10,806 nucleotides of DNA from contig CBDVBZ010000119.1 in the NCBI GenBank assembly GCA_965372355.1, positions 1 through 10,806 of the forward strand, read 5' to 3'. Positions within the stretch are counted from its first letter, which is position 1; the number at the start of each line of letters is the position of its first letter. The notes under the pieces are model-generated. The model did not search any database. It saw nothing but the letters and a program-made list of their open reading frames with translations, and was not told the origin of the DNA. Shown here in pieces: positions 1 to 6,558 of the stretch. The stretch comes from CBDVBZ01 sp965372355 (GTDB lineage Bacteria; Krumholzibacteriota; Krumholzibacteriia; WVZY01). The position numbers and the translations under genes are program-made.

Positions 1-332
1 TCGTCGCAGTGGTTGCACAACAACGGCAGCGATTGCACGGTGTGGCTGGACGGGTTCTTGCTCTCGATCGTCACCTTTCGGATCCAGTGGATATCCCATC
101 TGTCGTCTCCGTGAAACGCCACGTTGTTTTGTTCTCTGCATGCTACCGTGCAGGCATCGCAATCCTCCGAACACTTGTTGAGATCGATCACCATCCCCCA
201 TTTGCGTCCGGTGAGCGGGTTGTCCTCGGTCGACGCGACCCCATCGTGTACGGGTAATACGCGCAACGCGTACGCAAAGGGGCTGCCCGCGAGCAGGACA
301 CCGCCGGTCTTCAAGAAGTCCCTTCTATCCAT
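1..332 (-). CDS. dsrO: DsrO-like periplasmic [4Fe-4S] ferredoxin subunit (5' part, cut by window edge)
   Basis: Partial gene; the first 110 residues are present and the rest lies beyond the left edge. The N-terminus begins MDRRDFLKTGG, a twin-arginine (Tat) export signal with Arg3-Arg4 and the RRxFLK pattern followed by a short hydrophobic stretch, so the folded iron-sulfur protein should be exported. A ferredoxin-type motif follows (Cys54, Cys58, Cys61, Cys65, spacing C-x3-C-x2-C-x3-C), and a second cysteine pair (Cys106, Cys109 in LLCNHCD) opens the next cluster motif. The segment WGMVIDLNKC and the later DIHWIRKV, LLCNHCD are what I associate with DsrO/HmeA and, more broadly, PsrB/TtrB-type subunits. 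DsrO passes electrons between the DsrJ cytochrome and the DsrP membrane protein. The start overlaps the dsrJ stop by 8 bases and has a GAGGAA ribosome site, so it is translationally coupled. A dsrP-like gene is expected just outside. PsrB/HybA-type family members are the alternative. Confidence 0.85.
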   Translation of the reverse strand, partial: MDRRDFLKTGGVLLAGSPFAYALRVLPVHDGVASTEDNPLTGRKWGMVIDLNKCSEDCDACTVACREQNNVAFHGDDRWDIHWIRKVTIESKNPSSHTVQSLPLLCNHCD

Positions 333-801
333 CGTCTTCCTCGCCTTCGTCCGATGAGCCCAAGGAGGCTGCCGTCCTCAGACTCCCGATGTGCAACCGT
401 GCTTCATCGAGTGTCTCCTCGGGTGTCTCGGGATAGTAATGACACCCCCAGCAGTCCGGATCCAGATTCACGGCATCGTGACACCGGTTGCAGAAGCCCG
501 CCCGGTTCGGGTGACACTCCCTGCAGTCATCGAAGGTTATCACGCTTCGCTTGCCATAACGTACGGACTCGTCTCTCATGGCCGACAGAAGCTCCCAGTG
601 GTGAAAGCGCATATACTCGGTGTCTCTCACGCATTCCGTGTACTTGGGATCGGGCATCTCGAGAAACACCTCGTCGCTCTCCGCGCCCCGTGCAAAGACA
701 TAATCGATGATGCTGTAGAGGATCGCGAGCAGCACGACGGCGATCGTGAACACGATAACGACCGCGCTGATTCTCTCATTCAATGTCTTTTTGACGTTCA
801 T
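325..801 (-). CDS. dsrJ: DsrJ-like membrane-anchored triheme cytochrome c
   Basis: Encodes 158 residues, about the usual DsrJ length. Residues 11-36 form one hydrophobic segment that is either a signal peptide or an N-terminal anchor, placing the rest in the periplasm. Three c-type heme motifs follow closely: CRECH (93-97), CNRCH (104-108) and CWGCH (117-121). Cys57, ahead of the YMRFHH stretch, matches the position of the extra cysteine that acts as an unusual His/Cys heme ligand in DsrJ; Met64 and His67/His68 nearby are also conserved in that family as I recall it. This pattern separates DsrJ from generic multiheme cytochromes. The C-terminus is an acidic tail (EGEEDDG). I chose the ATG at 801 over a TTG two codons earlier. 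It lies 2 bases after the qmoC stop and overlaps the dsrO start, so it is in the same operon. DsrJ normally belongs to DsrMKJOP; finding it behind qmoC is unusual. Recognition is strong; assembly with Qmo is inference. Confidence 0.9.
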   Translation of the reverse strand: MNVKKTLNERISAVVIVFTIAVVLLAILYSIIDYVFARGAESDEVFLEMPDPKYTECVRDTEYMRFHHWELLSAMRDESVRYGKRSVITFDDCRECHPNRAGFCNRCHDAVNLDPDCWGCHYYPETPEETLDEARLHIGSLRTAASLGSSDEGEEDDG

Positions 802-803
802 TC

Positions 804-2156
804 TCAACCTGCACCCCGCTTTGCATCGACGACGCCATCGGGTTTTTGCCCGACGGTCTCGTTGGGTTTTTGCTCATTGGCCCAGGCGCGCCCGCCGGGC
901 ACTTCGGGCAGCGTCTCCGCCGCCCTACCGGTGTACTCGGCAAACACCATGGCGGTCGTTCGATACAACAGATGGGCAAACTTGGAATAGGGAAGATAGA
1001 TCAACAGCGCAAACGCAAGAACGAGATGTACAAAGTAGACGACGTGTCTGTGCGGCTCGAGCCGGCCGTAGTGCAATGCCTCGGTGGCAAAACCGGTGAC
1101 AACGACCAGGGCGAGCGTCATGACGAACGCCCAATCAAAATATTTTCCCTTGCCGACGTGCACGCTGTCCTTGAGACGTTCGTAGATCATCCGGATACAG
1201 CCGACCAGGACCGCCAGGCCGCCGATGTTCGCGAGCATTTTCCACGGGCTCCAGAAACTGAAGGGATATGTGAATGCGCGTTTGGCCAGGGGATTGACGC
1301 CGGAGGTAATAACCCACAGCGTGACGACGGACAGGGCAAGAAACCCGAAAAAGACCAGCAGGTGCGAGAGAAATCTCGTGTGGGCCGATGTGCAACCGCT
1401 GAACTTCTCGTGTTTGATGACACTCTTGAGGACCGAGGCGATGCTCGCACCCAGGGTCTTGGCCGGTGTGACGACGCCGTTGTGTTCGACCGACTTTATC
1501 AACGCCCGCCAGAAACGCACGACGCCGGCGATGGCCGCTGTAAGAGCCAGCACGCTAAAGAACAAAAAGAAACTGTTCAGCAGCCAGTGAGGGAAGTGAC
1601 TCGAGTAGGAGAATGTGATCTCGGCGTTCTCGAGTGGCGCTTTGCCAAGCATTCGCGCGAGCGGGTCTCTCACGAGAATTGCCAGCCCGAGAAGCACCGC
1701 CGGAAACCCCAGGAGCAGCGGTATGTATCTGGAACGGTTGACCCACCGGCCGAGGAAGCGGGGCACAGTATGATGAACAACCGCCTCACGGCGGAGGGCC
1801 GCCATCACGTCTCCGGGCCGGGCATTGCGGGGGCACCGAATCGAACAGTCATTGCACTGGTAACAAAGCCAGATGTCGGGGTCGGTCAGGAGGCGGTCCC
1901 TCAATCCCCAGCGGGCCCACACCATTTCCTTGCGCGGGAAGGGATTCTGGACCGGTGAGATGCTACAGGTCGCCGAACAGGTGCCGCACTGGAAGCACTT
2001 CCTGTACATAAACCCGCCCTGCTTCGTGAGCCGCTCTATGAATTCCAGATCGGGCTCGAGCCGGACCGGTTTGCCGTTTCCGGGCGGAGCCCCTTGCGGG
2101 GTCTCCTGTGCTTCTGGCTCCGGTTCTACCTGCGAAGTCGTTTCGGGAGTCTCCAT
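804..2156 (-). CDS. qmoC: QmoC: HdrC-like [4Fe-4S] domain fused to cytochrome b membrane domain
   Basis: Encodes 450 residues. After a Pro/Glu-rich N-terminal tail, residues 54-64 (CFQCGTCSATC) and 98-109 (CYQCNDCSIRCP) bind two [4Fe-4S] clusters in the HdrC manner. About six hydrophobic spans follow, near 145-162, 191-213, 262-284, 305-325, 340-358 and 372-390, a HdrE/DsrM-like (NarI-type) cytochrome b. His259, His265, His371, His377 and His395 lie in or beside spans and are candidate heme b ligands. This fusion defines QmoC, which takes electrons from menaquinol and passes them to QmoA/QmoB. The first cluster motif ends in CS rather than the usual CP. The start at 2156 (METPE) has GGAGCAGG upstream; a GTG six codons earlier is possible. 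The gene is 62 bases after qmoB and 2 bases before dsrJ. The C-terminal 40 residues are a hydrophilic, Pro/Gly-rich tail without recognisable motifs. It is the only membrane Qmo subunit here and might serve both QmoAB copies. Confidence 0.93.
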   Translation of the reverse strand: METPETTSQVEPEPEAQETPQGAPPGNGKPVRLEPDLEFIERLTKQGGFMYRKCFQCGTCSATCSISPVQNPFPRKEMVWARWGLRDRLLTDPDIWLCYQCNDCSIRCPRNARPGDVMAALRREAVVHHTVPRFLGRWVNRSRYIPLLLGFPAVLLGLAILVRDPLARMLGKAPLENAEITFSYSSHFPHWLLNSFFLFFSVLALTAAIAGVVRFWRALIKSVEHNGVVTPAKTLGASIASVLKSVIKHEKFSGCTSAHTRFLSHLLVFFGFLALSVVTLWVITSGVNPLAKRAFTYPFSFWSPWKMLANIGGLAVLVGCIRMIYERLKDSVHVGKGKYFDWAFVMTLALVVVTGFATEALHYGRLEPHRHVVYFVHLVLAFALLIYLPYSKFAHLLYRTTAMVFAEYTGRAAETLPEVPGGRAWANEQKPNETVGQKPDGVVDAKRGAG

Positions 2157-2218
2157 TGTTATACCTGCTCCCACGAGGTTCTACTCAAGACGAGCCTCTG
2201 CAAGACGCCACTCGTCGG

Positions 2219-4492
2219 TTACATCCCCTTGAAGGGGTTCATGCCGTACTTCTCGATCACCTCCATGAATTTGTCAAAGATCTCCGGCAGTCTGGCGTAC
2301 TCGGAGATCTGCAATTGATGGAGTTCCACCCTTTCGCTCTCCATTGCCATTTGTTCCAGCTTCTCTCTGATGTTCTCGCCGCGGTCAGCAGCTAGTTCGC
2401 TGCCCTTGATGAAATGGCATTGATAATCGTCGCCGTATTTGCACCCGATCATTATGACTCCGTCGTAGCCGGCCGACACCGCCTCCCTCACCCACGCGGT
2501 GTTCACCGACCCCAGACATCTCACCGGGATCACACGGATAAAAGGACTGTATCGGAGCCGGTGCTGTCCCATGACATCCATGGCGGGAAAGGCATCGTTC
2601 TCACAGAGAAGCGCCAGTACCCTCGGCTTCTCGTCGAACTCGTCGGGCACATTGACCGCCTTGATCATCGTTGCGATCATATCCACCGAGTAATCCTTGA
2701 ACGAGATGATTCGTTCGGGACACGCGCCCATACAGATGCCACACCTCCGGCACCGGGTCGCACGAAGCAGCGGTGTGCCCTTTTCGTCTTCGTTGAGAAC
2801 GCCAAACGGACATTCCTCGGTGCAGCGCTTGCACTGCGTGCATCGCTGTAGCATGAACTCGGGGTAGGACCGGTCACCCGCACGTGGATGGACCGCCTCC
2901 CCTCTCGATGTCATCTCGACACACTGGATTGCCTTCATGGCGGCGCCTGTTCCATCCTCGACAGCCGTCAGGCCGTCCATCGGATGGCGCACCGAGCCGG
3001 CGGGGTAGATGCCGGTACGCCGGCTCTCGTATGGAAAACAGATAAAGTGCGAATCCGGGAAGCCGTACTCGAGCGCCGGCAGATCGGGTCCCTGGCGGTA
3101 GGCCAGGTTGAGAATCTCGGTTCCTTCGTGTTGCTTGAGCTGTTCAATTTTCTCAGCAGCGGTCTCTTTCTGGCTCTCGGATTCACCGGCCGTCAAAGCG
3201 GTCTTGGCGTCTTCGAGCGCGCGGATAGCTTCGCCATCCGCCGAATTGGGGACCATCCCCGCCGCGAGAACCACGAGGTCCACTTTGACCTCGATGTTTT
3301 CGCCCGGCATCGTGTTCTTCGCGTTGAGGATGAGACCGCCGTCATCATCGCGTTTGACGTCAGTCACTTCGCCGCGGGTCACAAACACGCCTGGCTCTTC
3401 CTGCGCCCGCCGGTAGAAGTCCTCGTAGTGTCCCGGGGTTCTCATGAATTCATAGAAGATGTACGCCTTACCGTCGTCCTGGAGCTCACGCAGATACATG
3501 GCCTGCTTGAGTGATGTGAGACAACAAATCGCCGAGCAGTACGAATGGCGCTCCTTGTCCGTGCAGCCGCCGCACTGGATGAACGCGATGCTCTTGACTT
3601 CTTTGCCATCCGACGGACGGACGATCCGCCCTTGCTCCTTGACCATCTCTTCGAGCTCCACATTGCGGATGACATCGGGCAGCTTGCCCCAGGGAAGGGT
3701 GTCGCGGGGTTCGGCCGGACTCCAGCCTGTGGCCTGGATGACGGCGCCGGCGCGGAACGTATCCACGACCTCGCCCGCCGGTTTGCCGTTGCCGGCGGAT
3801 TTAATCGTCACATCGAACAGCCCAGGAGCCCCCTTGATCTCGCCGGTCGTGGCCGACGTATACACGTTGATCCTCGGGTTCTCCTCGATCTCGGCGATCA
3901 GCGCCTCGACACCGGTTTCCTCGAGCTCACGAAACGGCGGTCTCCTCGGGACCGACTTGTACTGTTTCGCCAGCCAGCCACCCAGTTTGTCCGCCTTCTC
4001 GATCAGCCGGACCTCGTAGCCGGCCTTGGCGGCTTCGAGTGCCGCCGTCATGCCGGTGATCCCGCCACCGACGACCAGGAGACTCTTGTCGATATCTTCC
4101 TCCGGCGCGAACGGTTCGATCGGTTGCATCTTCTGGATCTTTGCGATGTACATGCGGAGATAATCCTCCGCCATCATCTGCGTATCTTCTTCGCCCGGCG
4201 GCTGACACCACACCACGTGTTCCCGCATCGCAACCTTCTCGACAATCACTTCCTCGGGGAACGCATCATCTGCATACCGCCGGGCGGAAATCCCGGCGAC
4301 GACGACCTTGTTGAGTCCCTGGTGCTTGATGTCCTCGTTTATGGATGCGAGGCCGTGACCCTCGCACGACTCCACCGTTCTGCAGAACGGCACTTTATAT
4401 TCGTCGTTGGCGACCTTGACCAAGGCATCGATATCGAGCGCATCAGCGATTCCGTAACCCGTGCAAATGAAGACGCCGATCTTGTCTTCCAT
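2219..4492 (-). CDS. qmoB: QmoB, copy 1: HdrA/MvhD-type flavoprotein with altered N-terminal cysteines
   Basis: Encodes 757 residues, typical QmoB layout. An HdrA N-terminal domain (1-115) is followed by a Rossmann FAD motif VVGGGITG (140-147), an HdrA cysteine cluster (Cys307, Cys310, Cys319, Cys323, Cys324), two ferredoxin motifs CTQCKRCTEECP (551-562) and CRRCGICMGACP (581-592), and an MvhD-like [2Fe-2S] domain with Cys630, Cys659, Cys684 and Cys692. QmoB relays electrons within the cytoplasmic part of the Qmo complex. Relative to copy 2, Cys13 is Tyr and the cysteine of the AACS motif is Ile68, so an intact N-terminal cluster is doubtful. Cys310 is an extra cysteine where copy 2 has Ser. 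A charged, poorly conserved linker spans about 418-458. I chose ATG 4492, 10 bases from an AGGAG site; an ATG at 4501 overlaps the qmoA stop as ATGA but leaves only one base to that site. Second gene of the operon. Function in a sulfur pathway is inferred from family. Confidence 0.92.
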   Translation of the reverse strand: MEDKIGVFICTGYGIADALDIDALVKVANDEYKVPFCRTVESCEGHGLASINEDIKHQGLNKVVVAGISARRYADDAFPEEVIVEKVAMREHVVWCQPPGEEDTQMMAEDYLRMYIAKIQKMQPIEPFAPEEDIDKSLLVVGGGITGMTAALEAAKAGYEVRLIEKADKLGGWLAKQYKSVPRRPPFRELEETGVEALIAEIEENPRINVYTSATTGEIKGAPGLFDVTIKSAGNGKPAGEVVDTFRAGAVIQATGWSPAEPRDTLPWGKLPDVIRNVELEEMVKEQGRIVRPSDGKEVKSIAFIQCGGCTDKERHSYCSAICCLTSLKQAMYLRELQDDGKAYIFYEFMRTPGHYEDFYRRAQEEPGVFVTRGEVTDVKRDDDGGLILNAKNTMPGENIEVKVDLVVLAAGMVPNSADGEAIRALEDAKTALTAGESESQKETAAEKIEQLKQHEGTEILNLAYRQGPDLPALEYGFPDSHFICFPYESRRTGIYPAGSVRHPMDGLTAVEDGTGAAMKAIQCVEMTSRGEAVHPRAGDRSYPEFMLQRCTQCKRCTEECPFGVLNEDEKGTPLLRATRCRRCGICMGACPERIISFKDYSVDMIATMIKAVNVPDEFDEKPRVLALLCENDAFPAMDVMGQHRLRYSPFIRVIPVRCLGSVNTAWVREAVSAGYDGVIMIGCKYGDDYQCHFIKGSELAADRGENIREKLEQMAMESERVELHQLQISEYARLPEIFDKFMEVIEKYGMNPFKGM

Positions 4493-4497
4493 TAGAA

Positions 4498-5760
4498 TCA
4501 TTCTCCTCTTTTGAGGCACTGAATCGCCCTCAGTGCGGCTGCTGTCGAATCTTTTGTCGTGCGCGAAACATCGCACGGGTGCTTCGCGCAACCGGCCGCG
4601 TATACTCCATCGACATCTGTGGATCCATCGACAAAGCCGTATTCGTCGTAAGTCAATTCAAAGGGAATCTTGACATCGGCCGTATTGGGCACGATGCCGG
4701 TCGCCAGGACGACCATGTCAAACGTCTTGCGGAGGTTCTCTGCCGACAGCGTGTCTTCCACATCCAACATCAGGTTGCCCGTCCCGGGCTCCTCGTTGAT
4801 CTCGGCGACCTTGCCCTTGACAAACGAAACGTTCTCATCGGTCAGCATGTCGCAGTAGAACTTCTCCTGGCGGCCGATGGTACGGATATCGATATAGAAG
4901 ACCGTCGCCTTCGCGTTCTCATTCTTTTCCCTCAGGTATCTCACCTGTTTGAGTGACGCCATGCAGCATACCGCCGAGCAGTACCGGAGGTGATTCTCAT
5001 CCCTCGACCCGGCGCACTGCACGAACGCCACGTTCTCCGCCTTCTTGCCATCGGACGGCCGGATGAGCTCACCACCCGTCGGTCCGCCCTCGGCGGCCAG
5101 CCTCTCCATCATGACGTTGGTGATCACGTTGTCACATCGACCGAAACCTAGATTGTCGATTTTGGCCGCATCGTATGGCCGCCAGCCGGTCGCCACGATC
5201 ACGGCGCCGACGTCGACGACAATCTCTTCCTCCGTCATGTTGAGATCGATGGATCCGGGAGGGCAGTTCTGGCGCAGCGTGTCGGCATCGGTCTCGGACA
5301 GCGCCTCCCGATCGATGACATGCACGTGCGGATAGGCCATGTCGTGCGGCATGTAGAGCGCCTTGGTCTTGTCCATTCCCATGTTGAAATCGTTGGCCCT
5401 CTGGGAGGTAAGGTGCTCGATGACGGAGTCGTCGAGCGAGTGGTCGCCCGTCACGTAGCGCGGTCTGATCTTGATCTTTGCCTTGAACTTGCCCACGGTG
5501 CCGGAAATCTCCTCGACCGTGGCAAGGGTGTGAACGGTAATCCTGGGGTTCTTCCTGATCCTGCGAACGTTGATCTCAAAACCGCAGGTCGGCGGGCACA
5601 TCTTCGGGAAGTAGCGATACGTGCGCATCACACGCCCCCCGAGATACGCCTCTTTTTCCACCAGGATCGTGTGATAACCCACTTCGGCGGCCTCGAGCGC
5701 CGCCGTGATTCCTGCAATGCCTCCTCCGATCACGAGAATCGGCTTGGTATTCGGTTTCAT
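4498..5760 (-). CDS. qmoA: QmoA, copy 1: HdrA-like FAD protein lacking the ferredoxin-type cysteines
   Basis: Encodes 420 residues, normal QmoA length. An N-terminal FAD Rossmann motif VIGGGIAG (10-17) is followed by FPKMCPPTCGFEIN (51-64), MMERLAAEGGPTGG and RPSDGK (234-239), the HdrA-type cluster CAGSRDENH..YCSAVCC (Cys249, Cys261, Cys265, Cys266), and a C-terminal FAD-binding end (GVYAAG, 385-390). QmoA is the small HdrA-like flavoprotein of the Qmo complex and in sulfate reducers faces APS reductase. Where copy 2 has a C-x2-C-x2-C-x3-C ferredoxin motif, copy 1 has a stretch (105-124) with no cysteine at all. It also has cysteines that copy 2 lacks: Cys209, Cys303, Cys391, Cys396 and Cys415. 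The start at 5760 is set by the conserved MKPNTKPILVIGGG beginning and a GGAG site; the frame stays open to 6402 but the extra part is not protein-like. First gene of the operon, with its own promoter and a Rex-like site upstream. Confidence 0.92.
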   Translation of the reverse strand: MKPNTKPILVIGGGIAGITAALEAAEVGYHTILVEKEAYLGGRVMRTYRYFPKMCPPTCGFEINVRRIRKNPRITVHTLATVEEISGTVGKFKAKIKIRPRYVTGDHSLDDSVIEHLTSQRANDFNMGMDKTKALYMPHDMAYPHVHVIDREALSETDADTLRQNCPPGSIDLNMTEEEIVVDVGAVIVATGWRPYDAAKIDNLGFGRCDNVITNVMMERLAAEGGPTGGELIRPSDGKKAENVAFVQCAGSRDENHLRYCSAVCCMASLKQVRYLREKNENAKATVFYIDIRTIGRQEKFYCDMLTDENVSFVKGKVAEINEEPGTGNLMLDVEDTLSAENLRKTFDMVVLATGIVPNTADVKIPFELTYDEYGFVDGSTDVDGVYAAGCAKHPCDVSRTTKDSTAAALRAIQCLKRGE

Positions 5761-5885
5761 TATAGCGTCGCTCCGTGAGTCTTGTGACGCCGTATGCGAA
5801 TCACCCTGAGGCCGGGTATGCGGGAAGAGGGAGAAGGGAAGAAGTAGTCGTTTTGCCCATCGATGCACCCCACGTTCCTCCGCCG

Positions 5886-5904
5886 CGTGAGTTGAGGCCT
5901 CACG
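5886..5904 (-). other. Hairpin in the 5' leader of the qmoA operon
   Basis: CGTGAG (5886-5891) and CTCACG (5899-5904) form a perfect 6-bp stem with a 7-base loop. It contains the alternative 10-base palindrome TGAGGCCTCA (5893-5902). It lies about 18-36 bases downstream of the predicted transcription start. No T-run follows on the minus strand, so it is not a terminator. Any role in mRNA stability or binding is inference. Confidence 0.4.
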
Positions 5905-5928
5905 GCTTACGGCGTTGTCCCCCTTTGA

Positions 5929-5958
5929 GTTATACCTGTGACGGCGGGTGTGTGTCAA
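5929..5958 (-). promoter_or_regulatory. Sigma70-type promoter of the qmoABC-dsrJO operon
   Basis: Reading the minus strand, TTGACA (5958-5953) is a perfect -35 box. It is followed after 18 bases by TATAAC (5934-5929), a five-of-six match to the -10 box. Transcription would start near 5922, giving a leader of about 160 bases before the qmoA ATG. This is the best promoter match I found in the gap, and it sits directly downstream of the Rex-like operator. The leader also contains a long pyrimidine tract. Confidence 0.75.
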
Positions 5959-5965
5959 GAAGTAA

Positions 5966-5983
5966 TTGTGAAACAATTCACGA
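5966..5983 (-). promoter_or_regulatory. Rex-like redox operator upstream of the qmo promoter
   Basis: The plus strand reads TTGTGAAACAATTCACGA. The known consensus for the NADH/NAD+-sensing repressor Rex is TTGTGAA-N4-TTCACAA, and this site matches 13 of the 14 fixed positions; the one difference is G at 5982. It ends 7 bases upstream of the -35 box of the minus-strand qmo promoter. Rex is established as a regulator of sulfate-respiration genes in Desulfovibrio, where predicted regulons include Qmo genes. Binding so close to the -35 box could hinder RNA polymerase. A Rex gene is not in this window, so regulation is inferred from the site alone. The same sequence also contains AATTGT-GAA-ACAATT, an overlapping inverted repeat. 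Confidence 0.72.
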
Positions 5984-6558
5984 CCATGTAAGCTGAGCGA
6001 CCCGGTTGCGTTAGCCTCTGAAATCGAGTTTTTTCGGGTGGTGTTGCGGGCCGACGCGCCGGGCGACTCTTTTCGGGGGTCCACTGCACGGTGCGGCGGG
6101 TCTCGGTGGAGGACCGAAGCCCTTTTCGTGGGTGGTTGCCCGGCGGGGTGCAGCCGGGTCGAAGGCGGGGCGATCGCAGCGACGGCGCGCCCGGAGACAC
6201 CGAGCCCTTCAGAGGTCATGCCGTCCATCGTGCCGGGTGGATGACCGGGGGGTGAACACCGGCGGCGATGCCGTCGTCCCATGCGAAGGCGCGAAGATCC
6301 GAGAGACGTCGGCGTCGAACAGGATGGAGCTCTCCTCGCACGTGACGAAGCGATCGCGCATCGTCCAAGTCGAGCGCCGGCGGTAGCGGACGGACGGTCC
6401 ATAAGTTGATCTTTTACCAGTTACGGGCTTTGTGTTTGCTTCCGACTTGCACGATGCGCTAGTAATGGGTCAGCGGGATAATCGTATCCGCGCGAGCGAG
6501 AGAACCAAGGTTATGATGTCTGCCGCACGAGGGAACACGTGCAGAGTGAGGGAGTGAG

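Larger units (their letters stand above)
5761..6558. other. Divergent intergenic region without a recognisable gene
   Basis: About 800 bases separate the two divergent arms. The left third holds the qmoA leader, promoter and Rex-like site. From about 6000 to 6400 the sequence is more GC-rich and stays open in several frames on both strands. However, none of the translations looks like a protein: they are rich in Arg, Pro, Ser and Gly, have no conserved motif, and have no convincing ribosome site. A 6-bp hairpin, CCCGGC/GCCGGG, lies at 6139-6158. The stretch before the response regulator (about 6400-6558) should contain its promoter. I see GATAAT at 6477-6482 as a possible -10 box but no good -35 box at the right distance. 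This could be decayed coding sequence or a regulatory region. Confidence 0.6.

Noticed and set aside
846..1958. Long plus-strand open frame opposite qmoC
   Set aside because: It is the antisense shadow of the membrane protein gene, charged and motif-free, with no ribosome site.
4493..4591. Upstream extension of qmoB copy 1 on the minus strand
   Set aside because: It lies within the conserved C-terminal coding end of qmoA, and family similarity begins at MEDKIGVFIC. Only the ATG at 4501 is a serious rival and its spacing to the ribosome site is poor.
5782..5801. Second Rex-like site starting TTGTGAC in the qmoA leader
   Set aside because: Only the left half matches; the right half lacks the TTCACAA pattern.
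6038..6386. Possible small genes in the GC-rich part of the central gap
   Set aside because: Several frames on both strands are open, as expected from base composition; none has a motif or a good ribosome site.
5761..6402. Open in-frame extension of qmoA upstream on the minus strand, giving a 634-residue protein
   Set aside because: The extension is Arg/Ser/Pro-rich without motifs and crosses the promoter and Rex-like site. The QmoA family begins at the MKPN...VIGGG segment, with a ribosome site before 5760.
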